A stretch of DNA of 64,000 bases from Achatina immaculata (lineage: Eukaryota; Mollusca; Gastropoda; Stylommatophora; Achatinidae), in the NCBI GenBank assembly GCA_009760885.1, contig CM019719.1, positions 36,001,584-36,065,583 of the forward strand, written 5' to 3'. Every line of letters starts with the position of its first letter. Positions within the stretch are counted from its first letter, which is position 1. The notes under the pieces were generated by a model. That model ran no database searches, was not told the DNA's origin, and saw nothing but the letters and a program-made list of their open reading frames with translations. Positions 1 to 9,210 of this stretch are shown here, piece after piece. The translations under genes and the position numbers were made by a program.

Positions 1-175
1 GCATAAATGAGGGTGGATATTACATTTGAATTGAATAATCTTAACTTGGTTTTTGTGCTCATAACTTTTCAATAACATATGTTCTCAAGATTCTTGAAGG
101 TCAATGCTGCTTTTGCAATTCTAACTTCCTTTCTGGTGTCACCATCCTGGTCTATGTAGCTACCGAGGTATGCAA
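1..175 (-). mobile_element. Family D RTE-like LINE, internal fragment
   Basis: Reads like the 3' part of the RT ORF of the family D copies at 18850-20670 and 34450-34600, for example the AAATGAGGGTGGATATTACA stretch. It is truncated near 168-175, where similarity stops. Confidence 0.7.
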
Positions 176-267
176 ATACTGTACTTATTATCTGGCAGAA
201 TCATCAATTTAGTTAAACTGAGGATCATATTTCAGCCAAGCTATAAATTTCAGCATCTTGGGGAAAT

Positions 268-3200
268 CTCTCTCTCTCTGAACCTTAAGTGCCCAGGGCA
301 CATGGGGCTTCCGCAAGGGTTTTCCACAAATGCCTGTCTTTCGCCTTTTTTTCTGCTCTTGCCCAGGTGAGCCCTCTATTGCTCAACATCCTTTCTGTTG
401 TTCTTCTCCATGTCTCTTTTGGTCTACCCTTACTTCTGCTCCCCTGTGGTGTCCATCTTAGCGCTATTTTTGGTAGTGAGTTGTCAGTCATTCGGAGCAC
501 ATGTCCCAACCATCGCCAGCGTCTTTCCTCAATAATTGTTGTCAGTGGTTTCATCTGCATTTCTGCCAATAAGATGTTATTTCTTATGGTGTTTGGCCAA
601 AATATTTTTTAAATTCTACGTAAACATTTAGTCTGGAAAGAATTCAACTTGTTTTCTATGGTTTTGGTGATTTTCCAGCATTCACTTCCATAGAGTAGTA
701 CACTTAGAACATTACTCTTAAATATCCTGATTTTCATATTTATGCTTAGTTTATTTGATTTCCATATATTCTGTAGCATTGCAAAAGCCTGGTTTGCTCT
801 AGTAAGTCTGCTGTTGATGTCCTCTGTGCTGTCTCCATTTTCTACTACTCTGCTGCCAAGGTATACAAATTCGTTGACCTCCTCCACTAACTTGTTATCT
901 ACTCTGAGTACATTTCTGTTGTTCACATTTTGCTTCATTAACTTTGTCTTTCCTACGTTGATCTTTAGTCCTATGTTGTTTGCATTCTGGGTTAACTTGT
1001 TTATTTTATCTTGCATATCTTTGTGACTGCTTGATAATAGACAAATGTCGTCCGCAAAGTCAAGGTCCTCCAGCACTGTGTTAAGGGTCCATTGTAATCC
1101 TCTGCGTTTGTCTGAAGTTGCCTCCTTCATTAACAAGTCTACTGCCAAGATAAATAATGTTGGTGATAGTACACATCCCTGTTTCACTCCTGTTTGTACC
1201 CTAAAGCTGCTGGAGGTATGTTCTCCACAGATAACTTTGCACTGAAAACCCTCGTATAGGGCTTTGATTACATTAACTATTTTATGGGGGAGGCCATGCC
1301 ATCTTAGGATTTTCCACAGTGCATCTCTGTTGACACTGTCAAAGGCTTTCTCAAAATCTATGAATAATGCATATGTTGTGCTATTCCACTCATTTGCCTG
1401 TTCTAATATTTGTCTAAGTACAAATATATGGTCTATGCATGATCTTCCTTTCCTAAATCCTGCCTGCTCTTTCCGCAGTTTTTCCTCAAGTGTTGGTACA
1501 ATTCTGTTGATGATTATTCTGCAAAATACTTTACTAGTGAGTGGCAGTAGGGTAATGCCTCTCCAGTTCCCGCAATCTCTGAGGTCACCCTTCTTTGGTA
1601 GTTTTACTATAAGACCAGTTTTCCACTCCTCTGGGGCTTTTTCTAGATCCCAAATTTGTTGTAATATCCAGCAAAGTTGTTTTGGTGTTTCTGTTTCTTC
1701 TGCTTTCAACATCTCAGCAGTCACTTCATCTTCACCTGGTGCCCTGTCTGATTTTAGCATCTTTATCGCCTCTTTTACTTCATTTATTGTTATTGGTCCT
1801 GTATTGATGTTTAGTTCCGCTTTTGCTTCAGGTATATCTATTGCTTGTGCTGCTTGTGTTCTGTTTAGTAGGGTGTTAAAGTGTTCCCTCCATCTTTCAA
1901 TTTTTTCTCTTTCTCCACTGACCAGTTGTCCATTTTGTGTTCTTACTGCACTTTCACATCTTGTATTGAAGTTACCTGTCATCTGCTTTGTGATTTTATA
2001 TATGGTTTTCATGTCATTTGCATATGCTGCTTTCTCTGCTGTCTCTGCTAAGTTGTCATAATACTGACGTTTATCTTGACGGCATGATTCCTTCACTTCT
2101 TTTTCTTTTTGTGCATAATTACTTAAAACTCTTTCTTTAAGCCATTGTGATTTGGTGTTCAGTAATTTTTTCTTGATTTCTTTTCTTTGCTCTATCTTTT
2201 CCCATGTGGTCTCACTTATCCATTCCTCTTTTCTCCTTTTCCGATATCCCAGCACCTCTTTTGCTGTTTCCTGTAGTGTTTTATTGAACTCTAATATGGA
2301 CATTTCTGCTTCGTCTTGTAGGACACTGAAACGGTTCTTAAGTATTATTGAGAATTCATTTCTTGTTTGCTGGTCTATCAGTTTTCTTGTATCAAAATGT
2401 ATCTTTCTGTGTTCTCCGATTCTGGCTTTCCTTAATTTTAGTTTTATTTTTGCTACCAGAAGGTTGTGATCACTTCCTATATCTGCTCCTTTCCTTGCTC
2501 GCACATCTTGTAGTGACCGTTTCCACTTGTTGTTTATTAGTATGTGATCGATTTGGTTTTCTGTGGTTTTATCTGGTGACCTCCAAGTCACCTTATGGAT
2601 GTTTTTGTGTTGGAAAATTGTCCCTCCGATGGTCATCATGTTTTCTTCACAGAAACTGCACAGTCTTTCTCCATTTTCATTTATTTCTCCGATTCCTTCT
2701 CTTCCCATGATTCTTCTTCTATCTTCATTTCCTTCACCTACTTTTGCATTTAAGTTGCCCAAGATGAGTAGCATATCATGCTTGGGTATTGTTTCTACTG
2801 TGGCTTGGAGGCTGTTGTAAAAATCTTCTTTTAATTCCTCTTCAGCTGCTTCTGTTGGTGCATAACAAACTATAATAGACAGCTTCGTGAATCTTGAGTT
2901 GAACCGTGCATATAATAATCTCTCATTTATTGGAGTCCATTTCAGCAATGCTCTTGATGCTTCTTTTGTTATAATCAATGCTACTCCTCCTTCATGAAGA
3001 TCTTCTTTACCTGACCATATTATTGTATCTTCTGTGTGCTGTGTTGTTAATTTCCTTCTGCCTTGTCCTGTCCATCTTGCTTCTTGTATTCCTAGTATGT
3101 CTAGTTTGTATCTGTGCATTTCCTTGATGGTTTGTGCTAGTTTTCCAGTCTGGTTTAGTGTTCTTACATTCCAGCTGCCTATTTGCATCTTATGTTTAGG

Positions 3201-3463
3201 TTCCAGGAGGTCTGCAGTCGGGCTGGGGACTTCCAGTGGCTGGCTTTCATCCACAACCTTCATGGGCTCAGTTTCCTGATACGCATTTCTCCTTCCACCT
3301 GCATTTGCTTTTTCCCTTGCTTCTGTTTCTGTAGCAGTCTGATAGTTTTTTACCAGATAGGGTTGCTGGCCCTATGCTGAACCCTCCTTAGTCGCCTTTT
3401 ACGATCATGCATGGTAGGGTACAGTGGTCCTATTCTTTGCAGATCCCAGGTACCACACGGGGG
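268..3463 (-). mobile_element. Full-length family A RTE-type LINE, minus copy
   Basis: The element lies between two copies of the 13-bp duplication ATCTTGGGGAAAT (255-267 and 3464-3476). The 3' end is at the left, an (AG)n tail read here as (CT)n at 268-280. The 5' end starts CCCCCGTGTGGTACC at 3463. It has nearly the same sequence as the plus copy at 3510-6709. Copying is by target-primed reverse transcription in RTE-type elements (established for the class). Confidence 0.93.
285..3263 (-). pseudogene. Family A endonuclease-reverse transcriptase ORF, inactivated
   Basis: Starts at ATG 3263 (MKVVDESQPL). Domain order is an APE-like endonuclease (about residues 25-250; GSWNVRTL, QEARWTG, VCYAPT, NQIDHI, GSDHN), a reverse transcriptase (about 480-740; LFIDFEKAFDSVN, FADD) and a C-terminal RTE tail (RRWRWLGHVLRM, RSKGRPKETW). 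Two lesions separate it from the plus copy. The endonuclease motif GDLNAKVG reads GNLNAKVG (codon AAC at 2754-2756 instead of GAC), which removes a catalytic acidic residue. A TAA at 609-611 replaces AAA and cuts the protein to 884 residues, leaving the last 94 residues as a separate frame (285-569). Confidence 0.9.
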
Positions 3464-3559
3464 ATCTTGGGGAAATGGATGGATAAAAATGTTTCTGTAG
3501 TCTGATAAACCCCCGTGTGGTACCCGGGATCTGCAAAGAATAGGACCACTGTACCCTAC

Positions 3560-3623
3560 CATGCATGATCGTAAAAGGCGACTAAGGAGGGTTCAGCATA
3601 GGGCCAGCAACCCTATCTGGTAA
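3560..3623 (+). CDS. Short upstream ORF of family A element
   Basis: ATG 3560 to TAA 3621-3623, about 20 codons, basic at the start (MHDRKRRLRRVQHRASNPIW). The same short frame is present in the mirror-image minus copy. It ends shortly after the main frame opens at 3602, so it could act as an upstream ORF or be chance. No domain is recognised. Confidence 0.3.
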
Positions 3624-3784
3624 AAAACTATCAGACTGCTACAGAAACAGAAGCAAGGGAAAAAGCAAATGCAGGTGGAAGGAGAAATGCGTATCAGGAA
3701 ACTGAGCCCATAAAGGTTGTGGATGAAAGCCAGCCACTGGAAGTCCCCAGCCCGACTGCAGACCTCCTGGAACCTAAACATAAG

Positions 3785-6688
3785 ATGCAAATAGGCAGCT
3801 GGAATGTAAGAACACTAAACCAGACTGGAAAACTAGCACAAACCATCAAGGAAATGCACAGATACAAACTAGACATACTAGGAATACAAGAAGCAAGATG
3901 GACAGGACAAGGCAGAAGGAAATTAACAACACAGCACACAGAAGATACAATAATATGGTCAGGTAAAGAAGATCTTCATGAAGGAGGAGTAGCATTGATT
4001 ATAACAAAAGAAGCATCAAGAGCATTGCTGAAATGGACCCCAATAAATGAGAGATTATTATATGCACGGTTCAACTCAAGATTCACGAAGCTGTCTATTA
4101 TAGTTTGTTATGCACCAACAGAAGCAGCTGAAGAGGAATTAAAAGAAGATTTTTACAACAGCCTCCAAGCCACAGTAGAAACAATACCCAAGCATGATAT
4201 GCTACTCATCTTGGGCGACTTAAATGCAAAAGTAGGTGAAGGAAATGAAGATAGAAGAAGAATCATGGGAAGAGAAGGAATCGGAGAAATAAATGAAAAT
4301 GGAGAAAGACTGTGCAGTTTCTGTGAAGAAAACATGATGACCATCGGAGGGACAATTTTCCAACACAAAAACATCCATAAGGTGACTTGGAGGTCACCAG
4401 ATAAAACCACAGAAAACCAAATCGATCACATACTAATAAACAACAAGTGGAAACGGTCACTACAAGATGTGCGAGCAAGGAAAGGAGCAGATATAGGAAG
4501 TGATCACAACCTTCTGGTAGCAAAAATAAAACTAAAATTAAGGAAAGCCAGAATCGGAGAACACAGAAAGATACATTTTGATACAAGAAAACTGATAGAC
4601 CAGCAAACAAGAAATGAATTCTCAATAATACTTAAGAACCGTTTCAGTGTCCTACAAGACGAAGCAGAAATGTCCATATTAGAGTTCAATAAAACACTAC
4701 AGGAAACAGCAAAAGAGGTGCTGGGATATCGGAAAAGGAGAAAAGAGGAATGGATAAGTGAGACCACATGGGAAAAGATAGAGCAAAGAAAAGAAATCAA
4801 GAAAAAATTACTGAACACCAAATCACAATGGCTTAAAGAAAGAGTTTTAAGTAATTATGCACAAAAAGAAAAAGAAGTGAAGGAATCATGCCGTCAAGAT
4901 AAACGTCAGTATTATGACAACTTAGCAGAGACAGCAGAGAAAGCAGCATATGCAAATGACATGAAAACCATATATAAAATCACAAAGCAGATGACAGGTA
5001 ACTTCAATACAAGATGTGAAAGTGCAGTAAGAACACAAAATGGACAACTGGTCAGTGGAGAAAGAGAAAAAATTGAAAGATGGAGGGAACACTTTAACAC
5101 CCTACTAAACAGAACACAAGCAGCACAAGCAATAGATATACCTGAAGCAAAAGCGGAACTAAACATCAATACAGGACCAATAACAATAAATGAAGTAAAA
5201 GAGGCGATAAAGATGCTAAAATCAGACAGGGCACCAGGTGAAGATGAAGTGACTGCTGAGATGTTGAAAGCAGAAGAAACAGAAACACCAAAACAACTTT
5301 GCTGGATATTACAACAAATTTGGGATCTAGAAAAAGCCCCAGAGGAGTGGAAAACTGGTCTTATAGTAAAACTACCAAAGAAGGGTGACCTCAGAGATTG
5401 CGGGAACTGGAGAGGCATTACCCTACTGCCACTCACTAGTAAAGTATTTTGCAGAATAATCATCAACAGAATTGTACCAACACTTGAGGAAAAACTGCGG
5501 AAAGAGCAGGCAGGATTTAGGAAAGGAAGATCATGCATAGACCATATATTTGTACTTAGACAAATATTAGAACAGGCAAATGAGTGGAATAGCACAACAT
5601 ATGCATTATTCATAGATTTTGAGAAAGCCTTTGACAGTGTCAACAGAGATGCACTGTGGAAAATCCTAAGATGGCATGGCCTCCCCCATAAAATAGTTAA
5701 TGTAATCAAAGCCCTATACGAGGGTTTTCAGTGCAAAGTTATCTGTGGAGAACATACCTCCAGCAGCTTTAGGGTACAAACAGGAGTGAAACAGGGATGT
5801 GTACTATCACCAACATTATTTATCTTGGCAGTAGACTTGTTAATGAAGGAGGCAACTTCAGACAAACGCAGAGGATTACAATGGACCCTTAACACAGTGC
5901 TGGAGGACCTTGACTTTGCGGACGACATTTGTCTATTATCAAGCAGTCACAAAGATATGCAAGATAAAATAAACAAGTTAACCCAGAATGCAAACAACAT
6001 AGGACTAAAGATCAACGTAGGAAAGACAAAGTTAATGAAGCAAAATGTGAACAACAGAAATGTACTCAGAGTAGATAACAAGTTAGTGGAGGAGGTCAAC
6101 GAATTTGTATACCTTGGCAGCAGAGTAGTAGAAAATGGAGACAGCACAGAGGACATCAACAGCAGACTTACTAGAGCAAACCAGGCTTTTGCAATGCTAC
6201 AGAATATATGGAAATCAAATAAACTAAGCATAAATATGAAAATCAGGATATTTAAGAGTAATGTTCTAAGTGTACTACTCTATGGAAGTGAATGCTGGAA
6301 AATCACCAAAACCATAGAAAACAAGTTGAATTCTTTCCAGACTAAATGTTTACGTAGAATTAAAAAAATATTTTGGCCAAACACCATAAGAAATAACATC
6401 TTATTGGCAGAAATGCAGATGAAACCACTGACAACAATTATTGAGGAAAGACGCTGGCGATGGTTGGGACATGTGCTCCGAATGACTGACAACTCACTAC
6501 CAAAAATAGCGCTAAGATGGACACCACAGGGGAGCAGAAGTAAGGGTAGACCAAAAGAGACATGGAGAAGAACAACAGAAAGGATGTTGAGCAATAGAGG
6601 GCTCACCTGGGCAAGAGCAGAAAAAAAGGCGAAAGACAGGCATTTGTGGAAAACCCTTGCGGAAGCCCCATGTGCCCTGGGCACTTAA
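3785..6688 (+). CDS. Family A endonuclease-reverse transcriptase, intact
   Basis: ATG 3785 (MQIGSWNVRTL) to TAA 6686-6688, 967 residues. The frame is open from 3602, but the ATG used in the minus copy (MKVVDES) reads ATA here, so 3785 is the first in-frame ATG. The N-terminus is an APE-like endonuclease with WNVRTL, QEARW, CYAPT, GDLNAKVG (GAC at 4217-4219), QIDHI and GSDHN. The centre is a reverse transcriptase with FRKGRSCIDHI, FIDFEKAFDSV, GVKQGCVLSPTLF and FADD. The C-terminus has RRWRWLGHVLRM and a GRPKETWRR segment. Such proteins nick target DNA and prime cDNA synthesis on it. This is the only LINE ORF in the window without an evident lesion. Confidence 0.93.
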   Translation: MQIGSWNVRTLNQTGKLAQTIKEMHRYKLDILGIQEARWTGQGRRKLTTQHTEDTIIWSGKEDLHEGGVALIITKEASRALLKWTPINERLLYARFNSRFTKLSIIVCYAPTEAAEEELKEDFYNSLQATVETIPKHDMLLILGDLNAKVGEGNEDRRRIMGREGIGEINENGERLCSFCEENMMTIGGTIFQHKNIHKVTWRSPDKTTENQIDHILINNKWKRSLQDVRARKGADIGSDHNLLVAKIKLKLRKARIGEHRKIHFDTRKLIDQQTRNEFSIILKNRFSVLQDEAEMSILEFNKTLQETAKEVLGYRKRRKEEWISETTWEKIEQRKEIKKKLLNTKSQWLKERVLSNYAQKEKEVKESCRQDKRQYYDNLAETAEKAAYANDMKTIYKITKQMTGNFNTRCESAVRTQNGQLVSGEREKIERWREHFNTLLNRTQAAQAIDIPEAKAELNINTGPITINEVKEAIKMLKSDRAPGEDEVTAEMLKAEETETPKQLCWILQQIWDLEKAPEEWKTGLIVKLPKKGDLRDCGNWRGITLLPLTSKVFCRIIINRIVPTLEEKLRKEQAGFRKGRSCIDHIFVLRQILEQANEWNSTTYALFIDFEKAFDSVNRDALWKILRWHGLPHKIVNVIKALYEGFQCKVICGEHTSSSFRVQTGVKQGCVLSPTLFILAVDLLMKEATSDKRRGLQWTLNTVLEDLDFADDICLLSSSHKDMQDKINKLTQNANNIGLKINVGKTKLMKQNVNNRNVLRVDNKLVEEVNEFVYLGSRVVENGDSTEDINSRLTRANQAFAMLQNIWKSNKLSINMKIRIFKSNVLSVLLYGSECWKITKTIENKLNSFQTKCLRRIKKIFWPNTIRNNILLAEMQMKPLTTIIEERRWRWLGHVLRMTDNSLPKIALRWTPQGSRSKGRPKETWRRTTERMLSNRGLTWARAEKKAKDRHLWKTLAEAPCALGT

Positions 6689-6720
6689 GGTTCAGAGAGA
6701 GAGAGAGAGAGTCTGATAAA

Positions 6721-7091
6721 AATAGTAACTGTCTGATTATGAATTCCTGATCACATTATTTTAGATTTATAATTATAGTAATTCACATTAAAATGTAATT
6801 GGGACAACAATGAAATCATTAAACATTTTTAGAACACTTACAACGAATTTTTTTTTTTTTTTTTAAATATGAATTTTAACTTCATACAAAGTGAATGGAA
6901 CAAACAAAATAATCTTTTGAGACAAAAGTAAATAACTCCTTAAAAGAATTAAAGGTACTCAATAGATAATAAACATAACTCATCAGAAATTCTTGTAAGA
7001 ATCTGTTGACAAATAAATTTAAACACAGTAGTGGTTAGGCAATAAATCTTCAAATGCAGTCATATTACAAAACATCATAAGATAAAATGTA
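6721..7091. other. AT-rich sequence without recognisable gene
   Basis: Lies between the TSD of the family A plus copy and the Tc1 left end. It contains a poly-T run at 6850-6864. No exon, repeat or coding signal was recognised. Confidence 0.6.
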
Positions 7092-8071
7092 TACTCACGA
7101 AAAAAAAAGTAAGTGTGCAATGCTTTAAAAAACACCATGAACGTGCTCAGGTGATGATTGAAATAAAATTTGGCAAACATTATATTTGATTATCTAATAA
7201 CAGATAAAATGATAACTTTCAGGCCAGTCACATGTCACAAAAAAGTCACAAATTCTGGGCGGTTTCCAGGACGATTGTGTCGTCTTCGCAACCTGTGGTC
7301 CAGTTCATCCCAAATGTATCCCCTGGGAACAACTGTGTTAAGAGCACACTTATCTTAACATAGTGTTTGTGAGACAGGGAACATAGATCTGTTTGCTTAA
7401 AAACTCTGACCTACCTCTGTAGCCCAGAAACTTGTAGCAATCAACACTAATTGTAATTGTTATTTTTGCAAAATGTAATGTCAGGTTGGTGGACAGATGG
7501 GGACATGGAGATCTCTGGCGGGGATGAGGGAAGTCTGGTGTGAAACCAATGAATCCAGGACGTGACAAGCCTATGGGTCTTTACAACAATGGCTATCAGA
7601 ATGACGTAAACAAAACACAGCCAGTAGACTATGGGTGGCGGGGAATGGATATCGTTGAAGCACTCATCAGGTTCCTCATCTCAAAGTCAGAGTGTCTTTG
7701 TGGAACTGTCTCAAAACCATCTGACATGGAGAAGGGGCTTAAGTACAGCCACCAGAGGCTGGAAAACAAAGTTTTGGCCAGGCCAGCCACACTGTCTTCA
7801 TGGCAGTCCGAGCAAGACCACAGTCTGCCCTAGTAAGGAAAGGTGCTGAAGTCGGAGTTACCCAGCCAAAAGGCGCATCGCAAAAATCAGGGTAACACGC
7901 ATTATCGCTAATGAAATGTCTCTATCTGCAGTTTTCAAACATGGTGCTCGCCCTGTGAAGACTAACCAGGCAGGTGCAGTGCCGGGCCCCCTGCCTCGAA
8001 AGGGTCCACTCAATGCTACTGGAGGTCCTCTCAGTTCGTCTTGTGGAGTCAGGAGACATGAGAGTAGAGCT

Positions 8072-9135
8072 CTCTCTCTCTCTGAACCTTAAGTGCCCAG
8101 GGCACATGGGGCTTCCGCAAGGGTTTTCCACAAATGCCTGTCTTTCGCCTTTTTTTCTGCTCTTGCCCAGGTGAGCCCTCTATTGCTCAACATCCTTTCT
8201 GTTGTTCTTCTCCATGTCTCTTTTGGTCTACCCTTACTTCTGCTCCCCTGTGGTGTCCATCTTAGCGCTATTTTTGGTAGTGAGTTGTCAGTCATTCGGA
8301 GCACATGTCCCAACCATCGCCAGCGTCTTTCCTCAATAATTGTTGTCAGTGGTTTCATCTGCATTTCTGCCAATAAGATGTTATTTCTTATGGTGTTTGG
8401 CCAAAATATGTTTTAAATTCTACGTAAACATTTAGTCTGGAAAGAATTCAACTTGTTTTCTATGGTTTTGGTGATTTTCCAGCATTCACTTCCATAGAGT
8501 AGTACACTTAGAACATTACTCTTAAATATCCTGATTTTCATATTTATGCTTAGTTTATTTGATTTCCATATATTCTGTAGCATTGCAAAAGCCTGGTTTG
8601 CTCTAGTAAGTCTGCTGTTGATGTCCTCTGTGCTGTCTCCATTTTCTACTACTCTGCTGCCAAGGTATACAAATTCGTTGACCTCCTCCACTAACTTGTT
8701 ATCTACTCTGAGTACATTTCTGTTGTTCACATTTTGCTTCATTAACTTTGTCTTTCCTACGTTGATCTTTAGTCCTATGTTGTTTGCATTCTGGGTTAGC
8801 TTGTTTATTTTATCTTGCATATCTTTGTGACTGCTTGATAATAGACAAATGTCGTCCGCAAAGTCAAGGTCCTCCAGCACTGTGTCAAGGGTCCATTGTA
8901 ATCCTGTGCGTTTGTCTGATGTTGCCTCCTTCATTAACCAGTCTACTGCTAAGATAAATAATGTTGGTGATAGTACACATCCCTGTTTCACTCCTGTTTG
9001 TACCCTAAAGCTGCTGGAGGTATGTTCTCCACAGATAACTTTGCACTGAAAACCCTCGTATAGGGCTTTGATTACATTAACTATTTTATATTATTTTATT
9101 AACTATTTTATGGGGGAGGCCATGCCATCTTAGGA
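8072..9135 (-). mobile_element. Family A RTE-type LINE, 5'-truncated, nested in the I-like LINE
   Basis: Flanked by the 12-bp duplication GAGAGTAGAGCT at 8060-8071 and 9136-9147. The (AG)n tail is at the left. It covers the RT C-terminal half (8413-8991, TLFILAVDWLMKEATSD, FADD) and tail (8089-8373). It carries the same TAA as the minus full-length copy at the LRRI position. Near 9075-9110 a short local duplication of ATTAACTATTTTAT appears just before the 5' truncation. Confidence 0.92.
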
Positions 9136-9210
9136 GAGAGTAGAGCTACTGGCCAAAAAATACAACAGAAGAAAACAGCCAAAAAGCAAGAACTTAAAAT
9201 AATGCAGTGA

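Larger units (their letters stand above)
3510..6709 (+). mobile_element. Full-length family A RTE-type LINE, plus copy
   Basis: Flanked by the 11-bp duplication AGTCTGATAAA at 3499-3509 and 6710-6720. The 5' end CCCCCGTGTGGTACC and the 3' (AG)n tail match the minus copy. A 46-bp stretch (3464-3509) separates the two 5' ends. Because each element has its own duplication, they are two insertions rather than one inverted duplication. Confidence 0.94.

Noticed and set aside
1264..2061. Long plus-strand frame of 265 codons
   Set aside because: Antisense shadow of the family A ORF; the same frame appears mirrored at 4912-5709 and has no domain of its own.
3350..3562. 70-codon minus frame spanning the palindrome centre
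   Set aside because: It starts in the 5' end of one RTE and ends in the other, so it is a product of the head-to-head arrangement rather than a gene.
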